Origin: an uncultured Acidimicrobiaceae bacterium
GTDB taxonomy: Bacteria > Actinomycetota > Acidimicrobiia > Acidimicrobiales > RAAP-2
Direction of reading: 5' to 3'
Assembly (NCBI GenBank): GCA_903894295.1
Contig: CAITPI010000112.1
Location: 1-64,000 of the forward strand
Length of the DNA: 64,000 nucleotides
Below are positions 15,729 to 33,511 of this stretch, piece by piece (the first letter of the stretch is position 1; every line of letters starts with the position of its first letter). Under the pieces are notes generated by a model. It was not told the origin of the DNA. It did not search any database and worked only from the letters and a program-made list of their open reading frames with translations. The position numbers and the translations under genes were made by a program.

Positions 15729-16025
15729 GTGAACCGAGAACAGAAGCGAATGATGCAGCGCCAAGGCCAGGACCCCGACGGGGAGTCCTCCTCGAAGCGC
15801 GCCGCCGCTCCGCCGAAGAGGAACCCGGTCAAGCGGGAGCCCTTCCGGCCCGGCCTCTTCTTCCGCGAGGTTCGCTCGGAGCTGCGTCAGGTGGCCTGGC
15901 CCAACCGGGCCGAGGTCGTCAACTACACCTCGGTGACCCTGATCACCCTGCTCAGCCTGATGGCGTTGATCTTCTTGCTGAACTACGGCTTCGCCCACCT
16001 GATTTTCTGGCTCTACAACGTCTGA
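15729..16025 (+). CDS. secE: Preprotein translocase subunit SecE
   Basis: SecE is the essential small subunit that clamps SecY in the inner-membrane translocon. The 98-residue protein has a charged cytosolic N-terminus of about 40 residues, then the amphipathic helix [20 protein letters not shown] that defines the family. One transmembrane helix follows (about 70-93). The GTG start has GGAAG 6 nt upstream. It follows tRNA-Trp and precedes nusG by 5 nt, the standard order. Confidence 0.95.
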   Translation: MNREQKRMMQRQGQDPDGESSSKRAAAPPKRNPVKREPFRPGLFFREVRSELRQVAWPNRAEVVNYTSVTLITLLSLMALIFLLNYGFAHLIFWLYNV

Positions 16026-16030
16026 TCGGT

Positions 16031-16780
16031 ATGACAGTGACCAATGAAGGAACCGAAACTCCCATGACCATGGCCGACGACCTCGAAGAGGCGGAGGTGA
16101 CCGGCGCGCCCGACGTGGCCGAAGCCGAGGCCGTGACGGAAGACGTGGTGTCCGACGAAGGAGCCACCGACGAGTCCGACGGGGAGTTCGACGACGAATT
16201 CGACGACGAGCCCGTCATCATCAGCCCCTACGACCAGCCCGGACGCTGGTATGTGGTGCACACCTACGCCGGCTACGAGAACAAGGTGAAGTCCAACCTG
16301 CACAGCCGTTCGGTGTCGATGAACATGGAAGACCGCATCTACGAGGTGGTCATCCCCATGGAGGACGTGGCCGAGTTCAAGAACGGCAAGAAGGTGATCG
16401 TCCAGAAGAAGGTCTTTCCGGGCTACCTGCTCTGCCGGTGCGAGCTGGACGACGACAGCTGGTCGGTGATCCGCAACACGCCGGGCGTGACGGGCTTCGT
16501 CGGTCCGGGCACCAAGCCCACGCCGCTGAGCCGCAAGGAAGTCGAAGGCATCCTCCAGGTCAAGGTCGAAGGAGGCGAGCCGACGCCGTCCAAGCGCAGC
16601 AAGCCCCGCATGGAGCACGAAGTGGGCGAGACCGTCCGGGTCAAGGAAGGCCCCTTCGCCGACTTCTCGGGCCAGATCGCCGAGATCAACGAAGACCAGC
16701 TCAAGCTCAAGGTGCTGGTCAACATCTTCGGCCGGGAGACCCCGGTCGAACTGGAGTTCAGCCAGGTCGCCAAGCTCTAG
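16031..16780 (+). CDS. nusG: Transcription antitermination factor NusG
   Basis: NusG binds RNA polymerase through its NGN domain, modulates pausing and Rho termination, and links to ribosomal S10 through its KOW domain. An unusual acidic N-terminus of about 65 residues (EFDDEFDDE near its end) precedes the NGN domain, which starts at [25 protein letters not shown] and [10 protein letters not shown] follow. The KOW motif [15 protein letters not shown] starts near residue 200. At 249 residues it is longer than the usual 180. ATG 16031 is 5 nt after secE; ATG 16064, with AAGGA 12 nt upstream, is an alternative start that shortens only the acidic tail. Confidence 0.95.
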   Translation: MTVTNEGTETPMTMADDLEEAEVTGAPDVAEAEAVTEDVVSDEGATDESDGEFDDEFDDEPVIISPYDQPGRWYVVHTYAGYENKVKSNLHSRSVSMNMEDRIYEVVIPMEDVAEFKNGKKVIVQKKVFPGYLLCRCELDDDSWSVIRNTPGVTGFVGPGTKPTPLSRKEVEGILQVKVEGGEPTPSKRSKPRMEHEVGETVRVKEGPFADFSGQIAEINEDQLKLKVLVNIFGRETPVELEFSQVAKL

Positions 16781-16814
16781 CCGAGCGTCCCCGGGTTAAG
16801 GAAGAAAGAGACTC

Positions 16815-17246
16815 ATGCCACCGAAGAAGCGCGTACTCGCCATCGTCAAAATCCAGCTCCCGGCCGGCGGGGCCACGCCCGCGCCGCCGGTTGGTACGGC
16901 GCTGGGCCCCCACGGCGTCCAGACCATGGACTTCGTGAAGCAGTACAACGACGCCACCGCCAACCAGCAGGGCTCCATCATCCCGGTGGAGATCTCCATC
17001 TACGAGGACCGCACGTTCTCGTTCGTGTTGAAGACCCCTCCGACCCCGGCCCTGCTCCGTCAGGCCGCCGGTCTGGAGAAGGGCGCCGGCACCACCGGAC
17101 GCGAGACCGTGGGCAGCGTGACCGCCGCCCAGGTGGAGGAGATCGCCACCACCAAGATGCCCGACCTCAACACGACCAACCTCGAATCGGCCAAGCGCCA
17201 GGTCGAGGGCACCGCCCGGTCGATGGGGATCACCGTCGTCGGCTGA
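16815..17246 (+). CDS. rplK: 50S ribosomal protein L11
   Basis: L11 binds 23S rRNA in the GTPase-associated centre with L10 and L12 and is the site of thiostrepton action. The 143-residue protein has the full family sequence: the Pro-rich hinge [20 protein letters not shown] in the N-terminal domain, [12 protein letters not shown], and the rRNA-binding [13 protein letters not shown] near the end. GGAAG-type purines precede the ATG. It is followed by rplA after 40 nt. Confidence 0.97.
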   Translation: MPPKKRVLAIVKIQLPAGGATPAPPVGTALGPHGVQTMDFVKQYNDATANQQGSIIPVEISIYEDRTFSFVLKTPPTPALLRQAAGLEKGAGTTGRETVGSVTAAQVEEIATTKMPDLNTTNLESAKRQVEGTARSMGITVVG

Positions 17247-17286
17247 GTCCGCCGACGGCAACGAATCGAAGAAACGGAGACAGCAG

Positions 17287-18012
17287 ATGTCCAGGGGAAA
17301 GAAGTACCAGGAAAGCATGGCGTCGATCGACCGGCAGGCGCTCTACTCGCCGTCCGAAGCGGTTGACCTGGTGAAGAACTCGGCCAAGGCCGGATTCGAC
17401 GAGACGGTCGAAGTGGCGCTGCGCCTTGGCGTGGATCCCCGCAAGGCGGACCAGATCGTCCGCGGCACCCTCTCGCTCCCGGCCGGAACCGGTCGGACGG
17501 CCCGGGTGGCGGTCTTCGCCTCCGGCGAAAAGGCGGCCGAGGCCCGCGCTGCCGGCGCTGATGTGGTTGGCGCCGACGACCTCGTGGCCCGGGTGGCCAA
17601 CGAGGGGTTCCTTGATTTCGATGTGGCCGTGGCCACGCCGGACATGATGGGCCAGGTCGGGACCCTGGGTCGGGTGCTTGGGCCCCGGGGGCTCATGCCC
17701 AACCCCAAGACCGGCACCGTGACCGAAGACGTCGAGAAGGCCGTCACCGAGTTCAAGGGTGGCCGGGTGGAGTACCGCACCGACAAGGTGGGGAACATCC
17801 ACCTGCGCATCGGCAAGGCGTCGTTTGACAAGACCAAACTGCTCGAGAACCTCCACGCCGTCATCGAGGAGATCCACCGGGCCAAGCCGGCCTCGGCCAA
17901 GGGCAAGTACCTCCGTGGCGTGACCATCTCGTCCACCATGGGCCCCGGCGTGCACATCGACCCGCTGTTGGCCCGCAAGGTCGACGCCGAGTTGGCGGCC
18001 GCCGCATCCTGA
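17287..18012 (+). CDS. rplA: 50S ribosomal protein L1
   Basis: L1 forms the mobile L1 stalk at the E site and can repress its own mRNA. The 241-residue length is normal. Characteristic stretches are [37 protein letters not shown] and [15 protein letters not shown]. It is the last gene of the rplK-rplA unit; the rplJ promoter begins 14 nt after the stop. Confidence 0.97.
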   Translation: MSRGKKYQESMASIDRQALYSPSEAVDLVKNSAKAGFDETVEVALRLGVDPRKADQIVRGTLSLPAGTGRTARVAVFASGEKAAEARAAGADVVGADDLVARVANEGFLDFDVAVATPDMMGQVGTLGRVLGPRGLMPNPKTGTVTEDVEKAVTEFKGGRVEYRTDKVGNIHLRIGKASFDKTKLLENLHAVIEEIHRAKPASAKGKYLRGVTISSTMGPGVHIDPLLARKVDAELAAAAS

Positions 18013-18025
18013 CCATCCCGGGCAC

Positions 18026-18055
18026 TTGGCAACCGGCCCGGTGCTCGGCTAGAGT
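18026..18055 (+). promoter_or_regulatory. Promoter of the rplJ-rplL operon
   Basis: TTGGCA (18026-18031), an 18-nt spacer and TAGAGT (18050-18055) lie directly upstream of the L10 leader RNA. The transcript would start near 18062. Confidence 0.7.
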
Positions 18056-18071
18056 CTGACCTTTCGTGTAG

Positions 18072-18165
18072 CAACCTCAGTTTTATCGAACTGCCGTAGA
18101 TCTCCGGTGCGCTGTTTTCCCGGCGCCGAAGGGACCCAGCCGGGTCCGCCTGACGAGGCGTTTTC
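18072..18165 (+). ncRNA. Ribosomal protein L10 leader RNA
   Basis: In bacteria the L10(L12)4 complex binds a leader before rplJ and represses the operon. This segment has the recognisable L10-leader pattern: CTGCCGTAGATCTCCGGTGC, then a GC-rich hairpin (GACCCAGCCGGGTC), and CGCCTGACGAGG. The outer helix pairs CCTC near 18075 with GAGG near 18155. It lies between a promoter and rplJ, as required. Boundaries are approximate. Confidence 0.75.
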
Positions 18166-18244
18166 GTGTGCGGTCATCTGACCTGCGCGTGGCCCTCGAC
18201 GGTTTCTGCGGCCTGACCAAGAGCGCAAGCTTGTTGGAGTGACC

Positions 18245-19033
18245 ATGGACAATCCGAGGCCCGAGAAGGTCGCCGTAGTCGAGGAAGTGCGTGACCGCTT
18301 CGCGTCGAGCGACGGCGCCTTGCTGACCGAGTACCGCGGGATGACCGTGGCCGAACTGGCCGAACTCCGCACCGCCCTGGCCGCCGCCGGGGGCGAGTAC
18401 AAGGTCTACAAGAACACCCTGGTCCGGCTGGCCGTTGCCGACCGGGGACAGGACGGCATCGACGACCTTCTGACCGGCCCGACGGCGATCGCCTTTGTGC
18501 AGGGTGACGTCAGTGCGGTGGCCAAGGCCCTTCGGACGTTCGCCAAGGAGAACCCCAACCTGATCGTCAAGGGCGGCCTGGTCGGATCCGGACTGCTCTC
18601 GGCCAACGAAGTCGACCGACTGGCGGATCTCCCGTCCCGTGAAACCATGCTGGCCCAGTTGGCCGGCGGCCTGCAGGCTCCGATGCAGAAGATGGCCGGA
18701 CTCATGCAGGCGCTCACCCGCAACTTCGCCTACGGCCTGTCGGCCCTGATCGACCAGCAGGGCGGTGCTCCGGCCGAAGCTTCGACCGACGAGGCCACCT
18801 CCGACGAGGCCCCGGCCACCGAGTCAACCGACGAAGCCCCCGAGGCCACCACCGACGAGGCCCCCGAGGCCACCACCGACGAGGCCCCCGAGGCCACCAC
18901 CGACGAGGCCCCGGCCGAAGAGCCGGCCGCCGAAACGCCGGCCGGGGAAGCGGTGACCGACGAGGTGGCCACCGACGAGGCCGGAGAAGCCGCCTCCGAC
19001 GAGGCCCCGGCCGAAGAACCGGCCGCCGAGTAG
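18245..19033 (+). CDS. rplJ: 50S ribosomal protein L10 with long acidic tail
   Basis: L10 anchors the L7/L12 dimers on the ribosomal stalk. The body (about residues 1-172) is normal, with LLTEYRGMTVAELAELR, YKVYKNTLVRLA and a C-terminal helix MAGLMQALTRNFAYGLSALI that binds L12. The remaining 90 residues are low-complexity Asp/Glu/Ala/Thr/Pro (EAPEATTD repeats), giving 262 residues instead of about 175. GGAG 5 nt before ATG 18245 sets the start; the GTG at 18239 lies inside that ribosome site. The tail follows the L12-binding helix, so it would project near the factor-binding stalk. Confidence 0.95.
   Translation: MDNPRPEKVAVVEEVRDRFASSDGALLTEYRGMTVAELAELRTALAAAGGEYKVYKNTLVRLAVADRGQDGIDDLLTGPTAIAFVQGDVSAVAKALRTFAKENPNLIVKGGLVGSGLLSANEVDRLADLPSRETMLAQLAGGLQAPMQKMAGLMQALTRNFAYGLSALIDQQGGAPAEASTDEATSDEAPATESTDEAPEATTDEAPEATTDEAPEATTDEAPAEEPAAETPAGEAVTDEVATDEAGEAASDEAPAEEPAAE
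18830..18901 (+). repeat. Three 24-bp tandem repeats in the rplJ tail
   Basis: Three consecutive 24-bp units, nearly identical (one G/A difference), each encode DEAPEATT. Repeat-number change here would lengthen or shorten the L10 tail in steps of eight residues without a frameshift. Confidence 0.85.
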
Positions 19034-19116
19034 TTCATCTTTCGCAGTACCGCACCACCCAGTAACCGACCGTAGAGACCAACCGAAGTACCACCAAGAA
19101 AACAAGGAGCATCAAG

Positions 19117-19518
19117 ATGGCAGGTTCCCTGACCAAAGAACAGATTCTGGACGGCATCTCTGAGCTGTCCGTCCTCGAGCTCAGCGAGCTCCTGAAGGAC
19201 TTCGAAGAGCGCTTCGACGTCACCGCCGCCGCTCCGGTGGCCGTGGCTGCTGCTGCCGCTCCGGCCGCCGGTGGCGGAGGCGACGCGGGCGGAGGCGAAG
19301 AGGAGAAGTCCGAGTACGACGTCATCCTCACCGGTGCCGGCGACAAGAAGATCCAGGTCATCAAGGAAGTCCGGGCCCTCACCAGCCTCGGACTGAAGGA
19401 AGCCAAGGATCTCGTCGACGAGGCTCCCAAGCCGGTTCTCGAGCGGGTCAAGAAGGAAGACGCCGAGAAGGCCAAGGCCCAGCTCGAAGCCGCTGGCGCC
19501 ACCGTCGAACTCAAGTAG
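19117..19518 (+). CDS. rplL: 50S ribosomal protein L7/L12
   Basis: L7/L12 is the multi-copy stalk protein that recruits and stimulates EF-Tu, EF-G and other GTPases. The 133 residues show the N-terminal dimerisation domain ([20 protein letters not shown]), an Ala/Gly-rich hinge, and the C-terminal factor-binding domain ([29 protein letters not shown]). AAGGAG precedes ATG 19117. It is the last gene of its operon, before a strong hairpin. Confidence 0.97.
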   Translation: MAGSLTKEQILDGISELSVLELSELLKDFEERFDVTAAAPVAVAAAAAPAAGGGGDAGGGEEEKSEYDVILTGAGDKKIQVIKEVRALTSLGLKEAKDLVDEAPKPVLERVKKEDAEKAKAQLEAAGATVELK

Positions 19519-19524
19519 TTCGGG

Positions 19525-19557
19525 GGACTCCGGCGGCCCTGGTGGTCGCCGGAGTCC
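19525..19557 (+). terminator. Terminator of the rplJ-rplL operon
   Basis: GGACTCCGGCG and CGCCGGAGTCC form a perfect 11-bp stem around an 11-nt loop, 6 nt after the rplL stop. The T-tract is poor (TGCGTTCT). Attenuation here could set the ratio of L12 to RNA polymerase. Confidence 0.75.
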
Positions 19558-19642
19558 TGCGTTCTCCGCACAGGGGCTGGCCCCGGACCGGAGAGACAGG
19601 TGCCGGCCACCATCCCGGGCGGCCGAAGGCAGTGCAGAACCC

Positions 19643-19671
19643 TTGACGAACGTTTCGCGAGGCCCTACGTT
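19643..19671 (+). promoter_or_regulatory. rpoB promoter, upstream copy
   Basis: TTGACG (19643-19648), a 17-nt spacer and TACGTT (19666-19671) form a near-consensus sigma-70 promoter 260 nt before the rpoB start. Confidence 0.7.
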
Positions 19672-19701
19672 GGGCGCTGGCGCACGGGATTCTCCCCTGG
19701 G

Positions 19702-19730
19702 TTGTGTTCACCTTTGTCCCCGGCTATGAT
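19702..19730 (+). promoter_or_regulatory. rpoB promoter, downstream copy
   Basis: TTGTGT (19702-19707), a 17-nt spacer and TATGAT (19725-19730) form a second promoter 59 bp after the first. The remaining leader, about 19738-19931, has no clear gene or recognised RNA motif. Confidence 0.6.
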
Positions 19731-19931
19731 CCGGACATCGTGCCTGCCTCTCCTGTCTCCGCCGTCTTGTTGGCCGCTTGACGCGCGCTTCGGCATCCCC
19801 TTCTGCTCGCCCGGTCCGTCCCGAGCGTGGCCTGACCCCCCATGGGGTCCATTCGGCTTTTCGAAGTACCAGGCAGTCACCACAGTTTTTGCCCTTGCCC
19901 CAACCGACACGCAACTGGGAGGAGTAGGCCG

Positions 19932-27580
<7,649 letters not shown>

Positions 27581-27595
27581 CCCGGCAGTTCCGGG

Positions 27596-27623
27596 TTGCC
27601 CACCGGTCTCTCCGGTGCGGCAA
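27596..27623 (+). terminator. Terminator after rpoC
   Basis: TTGCC-CACCGG, loop TCTCT, CCGGTG-C-GGCAA forms an 11-bp stem with one bulged C, 15 nt after the rpoC stop and just before the rpsL promoter. Confidence 0.65.
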
Positions 27624-27630
27624 TCCGGGC

Positions 27631-27659
27631 TTGCCCGCATGGCGAAGTTGTCGTAGCAT
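27631..27659 (+). promoter_or_regulatory. Promoter of the rpsL-rpsG-fusA operon
   Basis: TTGCCC (27631-27636), a 17-nt spacer and TAGCAT (27654-27659) lie between the rpoC terminator and rpsL. The leader is about 130 nt. Confidence 0.65.
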
Positions 27660-27795
27660 CTTGTCCCTGTGGCTGCGCTCCTGAAAAGGTGCGATGCCGG
27701 TCCTGACCACCGTCGTGGGTTGACCGCCAAGGCGTGGGGACCATTCCTGTTGTCTGTCCTGTCTCCAACCCCGAAGTATCGAACAGAGGTAACGC

Positions 27796-28167
27796 GTGCC
27801 GACCATCTCCCAGCTAGTCCGCAAGGGCCGGGCTACCAAACCGACGAAGTCCAAGACGCCGGCGCTCAAGGGCGCCCCGCAGCGTCGTGGCGTCTGCACG
27901 CGTGTGTACACCCACACTCCGAAGAAGCCGAACTCGGCCCTTCGCAAGGTGGCCCGTGTCCGCCTCACCAGCGGCCTCGAGGTCACGGCCTACATCCCGG
28001 GTGAAGGCCACAACCTCCAGGAGCACTCGATCGTTCTCGTCCGTGGTGGTCGTGTGAAGGACCTCCCGGGCGTTCGCTACAAAGTCATCCGCGGCACTCT
28101 CGATGCGTCGGGAGTCCGGGAGCGTCATCAGGCCCGTAGCCGCTACGGCGCCAAGAAGGAGTCCTGA
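27796..28167 (+). CDS. rpsL: 30S ribosomal protein S12
   Basis: S12 sits at the decoding centre and is the classic streptomycin-resistance locus. The 123-residue sequence is canonical: [11 protein letters not shown] at the start, [20 protein letters not shown] (Lys42-type residue in the TPKKPNSA loop), [11 protein letters not shown] and VKDLPGVRY. It starts at GTG 27796 with GAGGTAA just upstream and is separated from rpsG by a single base. Confidence 0.97.
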   Translation: MPTISQLVRKGRATKPTKSKTPALKGAPQRRGVCTRVYTHTPKKPNSALRKVARVRLTSGLEVTAYIPGEGHNLQEHSIVLVRGGRVKDLPGVRYKVIRGTLDASGVRERHQARSRYGAKKES

Positions 28168-28168
28168 C

Positions 28169-28639
28169 GTGCCTCGTAAAGGTCCTGCTGTCCGTCGGGA
28201 ACTCATGCCCGATCCCGTCTACCACTCGGTGCTGGTCACCCAGGTGGTCAACCGCGTCCTGAGCCGCGGCAAGCGCACGCTCGCCGAGCGCATCGTCTAC
28301 ACGGCGCTGGAGGACGTGGCGGAGAAGACCGGCAACGACCCGGTCGCCGTGCTCAAGAAGGCCGTGGAGAACACCCGGCCCGAACTCGAGGTCCGCAGCC
28401 GCCGCGTCGGCGGTGCGACCTACCAGGTGCCGGTCGAGGTGCGTCCGCGCCGGGCCACCACGCTGTCGATCCGCTGGCTGGTCGGCTACTCCCAGCAGCG
28501 TCGGGAGAAGACCATGTCCGAGCGTCTGTCGAACGAGATCCGCGACGCCGCCAACGGCATCGGCGCCGCCGCCAAGCGTCGGGAAGACCTCCACAAGATG
28601 GCCGAGTCCAACAAGGCCTTCGCCCACTACCGCTGGTAA
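28169..28639 (+). CDS. rpsG: 30S ribosomal protein S7
   Basis: S7 nucleates assembly of the 30S head and can repress its operon. The 156 residues are canonical: [29 protein letters not shown], the rRNA-binding [19 protein letters not shown] and the end FAHYRW. It starts at GTG, one base after the rpsL stop, with AAGGAG inside the end of rpsL, so the two are translationally coupled. Confidence 0.97.
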   Translation: MPRKGPAVRRELMPDPVYHSVLVTQVVNRVLSRGKRTLAERIVYTALEDVAEKTGNDPVAVLKKAVENTRPELEVRSRRVGGATYQVPVEVRPRRATTLSIRWLVGYSQQRREKTMSERLSNEIRDAANGIGAAAKRREDLHKMAESNKAFAHYRW

Positions 28640-28724
28640 CCACCCGTTGACTCCAGCATGGGTTCCATGTTGCACTGTTCTCCACGCTTTCATGACGTCC
28701 GCACAATCCGAGAGTTGATCCATC

Positions 28725-30821
28725 ATGTCTGACACCCCGAAGCGCACAACCTCGCTGGCCAAGACCCGCAACATCGGGATCATGGCCCACATCGACGCCG
28801 GCAAGACCACCACGACCGAGCGGATCCTCTACTACACCGGCAAGAACTACAAGATCGGTGAGGTGCACGAAGGTGCGGCCACCATGGACTGGATGGTCCA
28901 GGAGCAAGAGCGCGGCATCACCATCACCTCGGCGGCCACGACGTGTACCTGGCGGGACAACACCATCAACATCATCGACACCCCCGGCCATGTCGACTTC
29001 ACGGTGGAAGTGGAGCGCTCGCTGCGCGTCCTCGACGGTGCGGTCGCCGTGTTCGACGCGGTGGCCGGCGTGGAGCCCCAGACCGAGACGGTGTGGCGTC
29101 AGGCCAACAAGTACGAAGTGCCCCGCATCTGCTTCGTCAACAAGATGGACCGCACCGGCGCCGACTTCGCCCGGTGCGTGGACATGATCCGCGACCGTCT
29201 GGACTGCGTGACCGCCGTTGTCCAGCTGCCGATCGGTGCCGAGAGCGAGTTCCGGGGCGTGGTCGACCTGGTGCACATGCGGGCGCTGGTCTGGGACGAC
29301 GCCATGGGTGAGGACACCATCGTCGAGGAGATCCCGGCCGACATGACGGACGAAGCCGAGCTGGCCCACACCGAACTGATCGACGTGCTCTCGAACTACG
29401 ACGACGGCATCATGGAGAAGTACCTGGCCGAGGAGCCGATTCTCCCCGAGGACCTCCAGCGGGCGCTGCGCACGGTGACCCTCGGCACGCACGCCATCCC
29501 GATCCTGTGCGGTTCGGCTTTCAAGAACAAGGGCGTCCAGCCCATGCTCGATGCCGTCGTGGACTACCTGCCGAGCCCGCTCGACATCCCGGTCACGGTG
29601 GGCACCCTGCCCCGCAAGGAAGACGAGTTCGTCGAGCGCCCGGCCTCGGACGATGCGCCCTTCTCGGCCCTCGCCTTCAAGATCATGACCGACCCCTACG
29701 TCGGCAAGCTCACCTACCTCCGGGTCTACTCGGGCACCCTGACCAAGGGATCTGGTGTCCTCAACTCCACCAAGGACCGCAAGGAGCGGGTCGGTCGCAT
29801 CCTCCAGATGCACGCCAACACCCGGGAAGACCTCGATGCGGTGTTCGCCGGCGACATCGTCGCCGTGGTGGGCCTGAAGGGCACCACCACCGGTGACACC
29901 CTGTGCGATCCGGACCAGCCGGTCGTGCTCGAGTCGCTGACCTTCCCCGAGCCGGTCATCCACGTGGCCGTCGAGCCCAAGACCAAGGCCGACCAGGACA
30001 AGCTCTCCAAGGCGCTCTATGCCCTTTCCGAGGAGGACCCGACCTTCCGGGTGCAGTCCGACGAAGAGACCGGCCAGACCGTCATCTCGGGCATGGGCGA
30101 GCTGCATCTCGAGGTGCTCGTCGACCGCATGCTCCGCGAGTTCAGCGTGGACGCCAATGTCGGCAAGCCCCAGGTGGCCTACCGCGAGACCGTCCGCAAG
30201 ACGGTCGAGAAGGTCGAGATGAAGTACGTCCGCCAGACCGGCGGCAAGGGCCAGTACGGTCACGTTGTCATCTCGCTCGAGCCCACCGGACCCGGGGGCG
30301 GATACGTCTTCGAGGACAAGATCACCGGTGGTGTCATTCCGAAGGAGTACATCCCCTCGGTCGACCAGGGCATCCGCGAGTCGATCACCTCGGGTGTGCT
30401 CGCCGGCTATCCGACCGTCGACATCAAGGTGACCCTGACGTTTGGTTCGTACCACGACGTCGACTCCTCCGAGATGGCGTTCAAGATCGCCGGGTCGATG
30501 GCCATCAAGAAGGCGGCCAACCTGGCCAGTCCGGTCCTGCTCGAGCCGGTGATGGCCGTCGAGGTCAACACCCCCGAGGACTACATGGGCGACGTCATCG
30601 GCGACCTTTCGTCCCGCCGCGGCAAGGTCGAAGGCATGGAACAGCGGGGCAACAGCCACGTGGTCAAGGCCCAGGTACCGCTGAGCGACATGTTCGGCTA
30701 CGCTACCGACCTGCGGTCGCGTACGCAGGGACGGGCAACCTACTCCATGCAGTTCGCGGCCTACAACGAAGTGCCCGAGTCCATCGCCAAGGAGATCATC
30801 GCCAAGGCGAGGGGCGAGTAG
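28725..30821 (+). CDS. fusA: Elongation factor G
   Basis: EF-G is the GTPase that drives translocation and, with RRF, ribosome recycling. The 698-residue protein has the G1 loop AHIDAGKTT near residue 22, the switch [11 protein letters not shown]3 DTPGHVDF and G4 NKMDRTGA. Domain IV includes [18 protein letters not shown]. The C-terminal domain V carries [19 protein letters not shown]. It is canonical and the only copy in the window. Confidence 0.97.
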   Translation: MSDTPKRTTSLAKTRNIGIMAHIDAGKTTTTERILYYTGKNYKIGEVHEGAATMDWMVQEQERGITITSAATTCTWRDNTINIIDTPGHVDFTVEVERSLRVLDGAVAVFDAVAGVEPQTETVWRQANKYEVPRICFVNKMDRTGADFARCVDMIRDRLDCVTAVVQLPIGAESEFRGVVDLVHMRALVWDDAMGEDTIVEEIPADMTDEAELAHTELIDVLSNYDDGIMEKYLAEEPILPEDLQRALRTVTLGTHAIPILCGSAFKNKGVQPMLDAVVDYLPSPLDIPVTVGTLPRKEDEFVERPASDDAPFSALAFKIMTDPYVGKLTYLRVYSGTLTKGSGVLNSTKDRKERVGRILQMHANTREDLDAVFAGDIVAVVGLKGTTTGDTLCDPDQPVVLESLTFPEPVIHVAVEPKTKADQDKLSKALYALSEEDPTFRVQSDEETGQTVISGMGELHLEVLVDRMLREFSVDANVGKPQVAYRETVRKTVEKVEMKYVRQTGGKGQYGHVVISLEPTGPGGGYVFEDKITGGVIPKEYIPSVDQGIRESITSGVLAGYPTVDIKVTLTFGSYHDVDSSEMAFKIAGSMAIKKAANLASPVLLEPVMAVEVNTPEDYMGDVIGDLSSRRGKVEGMEQRGNSHVVKAQVPLSDMFGYATDLRSRTQGRATYSMQFAAYNEVPESIAKEIIAKARGE

Positions 30822-30985
30822 CAACAACAGCACCCGGCAACATCCCGGCAACAACAAGGTTTGCAGTACCGCAGTACCCGTAACACCCGCAGTACAACCA
30901 TCCACGTACAGGGACGAAGACGAAGGTCTTCGTCGTGGCGGGCCCGAAGGGGTTCCGTCCGAGATCCAGGAGCCACACCCCAGCC
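30822..30985 (+). other. fusA-tuf spacer with perfect hairpin
   Basis: This 164-nt gap is rich in CAACA and GCAGTAC repeats (three copies of GCAGTAC within 50 nt). It holds a perfect 9-bp hairpin at 30913-30934, GACGAAGAC-GAAG-GTCTTCGTC. No clear promoter pair was found. The hairpin may be a processing or attenuation site that sets EF-Tu apart from EF-G. AGGAG lies 13 nt before the tuf ATG. Confidence 0.5.
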
Positions 30986-32173
<1,188 letters not shown>

Positions 32174-32210
32174 CAGACCCACAACCAACCCCAGGAGAGG
32201 ACGCAGCACC

Positions 32211-32540
32211 ATGGCCGCAGAAGGCCCCCGACAGAAGATCAGGATCCGCCTCAAGGCCTACGATCACGAAATTCTCGACCAGTCGACCGAGAAGATCGTC
32301 CAGACGGTGCTTCGCACCCAGGCCAAGGTTCTCGGACCGGTGCCGCTTCCCACGGAGAAGCACCGCTACACCGTGATCCGTTCACCGCACAAGTACAAGG
32401 ACTCCCGCGAGCACTTCGAGATGCGGGTGCACAAGCGGTTGGTGGACATCGTGGAACACACCCCGAAGACGGTTGACTCGCTCCAGCGGCTCGACCTTCC
32501 GGCGGGCGTGGACATCGAGATCAAGATCCAGACGGTCTGA
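32211..32540 (+). CDS. rpsJ: 30S ribosomal protein S10
   Basis: S10 is a head protein of the small subunit and the partner of NusG/NusB in antitermination. The 109-residue sequence has [38 protein letters not shown] and the end [12 protein letters not shown]. It starts at ATG 32211 with AGGAGAGG upstream. It follows tuf by 37 nt. Unusually, 305 nt with a hairpin and a strong promoter separate it from rplC, so it is cut off from the rest of the S10 operon. Confidence 0.97.
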   Translation: MAAEGPRQKIRIRLKAYDHEILDQSTEKIVQTVLRTQAKVLGPVPLPTEKHRYTVIRSPHKYKDSREHFEMRVHKRLVDIVEHTPKTVDSLQRLDLPAGVDIEIKIQTV

Positions 32541-32548
32541 GTCGTCAT

Positions 32549-32569
32549 CCGGCCTTTTTGACAGGCCGG
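32549..32569 (+). terminator. Hairpin after rpsJ overlapping the rplC promoter
   Basis: CCGGCCT, a TTTTGAC loop and AGGCCGG follow the rpsJ stop by 8 nt. The T-run lies in the loop, so a termination role is uncertain. The -35 box of the next promoter is embedded in the loop and right arm. Confidence 0.45.
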
Positions 32570-32585
32570 GGTGAGGGTGTATAGT
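32558..32585 (+). promoter_or_regulatory. Near-consensus promoter of the rplC-led operon
   Basis: TTGACA (32558-32563) is a perfect -35 box and TATAGT (32580-32585) a near-perfect -10 box, with a 16-nt spacer. It is the closest match to the sigma-70 consensus in the window and should drive rplC onward. Confidence 0.8.
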
Positions 32586-32591
32586 CGTACT

Positions 32592-32845
32592 CCGGCCTGG
32601 GATTGGGCCAATGATCGAAAAGGATGTGCTTGAACGACCGTGGTTCGCCACGGTGACCTCAAGCCAAGCCAGGCGAGCGCTCCGCTCGGATTTGTCCGAG
32701 CGGAGCGTCTGCGTGCGGGGTGGAACACCACCCGGTTCCAGAGCCCGGGCGGCCGGTGCTGACGCACCAGCCGGTACAGAAGTGTTCATCGGAATGCAGT
32801 GCTGCCTTCGGGTGGCGCCGCAGAGAAGCGAGACGGAGAGCTCCA
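32592..32845 (+). ncRNA. Structured leader RNA upstream of rplC
   Basis: The leader of about 255 nt holds a series of strong hairpins. 32628-32664 has an outer GCTTGA/TCAAGC stem and an inner ACCGTGG-TTCG-CCACGGT. 32678-32707 is a perfect 13-bp stem with a TTTG loop. 32718-32733 is GGGTGG-AACA-CCACCC. 32755-32768 is GGTGC-TGAC-GCACC. 32798-32817 is an 8-bp stem with a TTCG loop. The last one and the purine-rich tail after it recur before infA. The tail leads into the GGAGAG site of rplC. No known r-protein leader family was recognised; autoregulation by L3, L4 or another product is an inference. Confidence 0.6.
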
Positions 32846-33511
32846 GTGGCCAGCAAGGCGATCGTGGGCGAAAAAGTAGGGATGACCCAGATCTGGGACG
32901 AGCAGCAGCGGGCGATTCCCGTGACCATGGTGCGCGTCTCCCCGGTCCGGGTGGTTCAGGTGAAGACCCCCGAGACCGAGGGATACTCGGCCGTGCAGGT
33001 GACCTGGGGTCACCGTCGGGCCAGCACCCTGACCAAGGCCGAGCAGGGCCACTATGACAAGGCCGGGGTGGACCCGGGCCGTCGTCTGGTCGAGTTGCGC
33101 ATCGACGATGCGTCCGGCTTCGAGGTCGGCCAGGAGCTCACGGCCGACCTGCTCGAGGCGGGCGAGTTGATCGACGCCACGGCGGTGTCCAAGGGCAAGG
33201 GGTTCGCCGGTGGCATGAAGCGTCACAACTTCAAGGGCCAGGGCGCCTCCCACGGTAACCACAAGCACCACCGGGCCCCCGGCTCGATTGGGGCCTGCGC
33301 GACGCCGTCGCGGGTGTTCAAGGGAACCCGGATGGCGGGCCGGATGGGTGGCGAGCAGGTCACCACGCTCAACCTCGAAGTTGTCCAGGCCGACGCCGAG
33401 CGCGAGATCGTTCTCGTCAAGGGCGCCATCCCCGGACCCCGGGGCGGCATGGTCATCCTGCGCAACGCCATCAAGGCTCCGGTCAAGGCCGGCAAGGGGG
33501 CAGGCAAGTGA
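32846..33511 (+). CDS. rplC: 50S ribosomal protein L3
   Basis: L3 is an early assembly protein whose loop reaches the peptidyl transferase centre. The 221-residue protein has the family start SKAIVGEKVGMTQIWDE, the central VSKGKGFAGGMKRHNFKGQG, and RRFTLKG-like GTRMAGRMGGEQVTTLNL. The GTG start at 32846 has GGAGAG about 6 nt upstream. It overlaps rplD by 4 nt (GTGA), so rplD is translationally coupled. Confidence 0.97.
   Translation: MASKAIVGEKVGMTQIWDEQQRAIPVTMVRVSPVRVVQVKTPETEGYSAVQVTWGHRRASTLTKAEQGHYDKAGVDPGRRLVELRIDDASGFEVGQELTADLLEAGELIDATAVSKGKGFAGGMKRHNFKGQGASHGNHKHHRAPGSIGACATPSRVFKGTRMAGRMGGEQVTTLNLEVVQADAEREIVLVKGAIPGPRGGMVILRNAIKAPVKAGKGAGK

Noticed and set aside
32798-32825. T-box riboswitch in the rplC or infA leader because of GGGTGGCGCC.
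   Set aside because: The T-box core is GGGTGGNACC; here an A is replaced by G and the sequence is half of a stable UNCG hairpin, not an antiterminator bulge. No specifier stem was recognised, and the genes are not aminoacyl-tRNA synthetase or amino acid genes.
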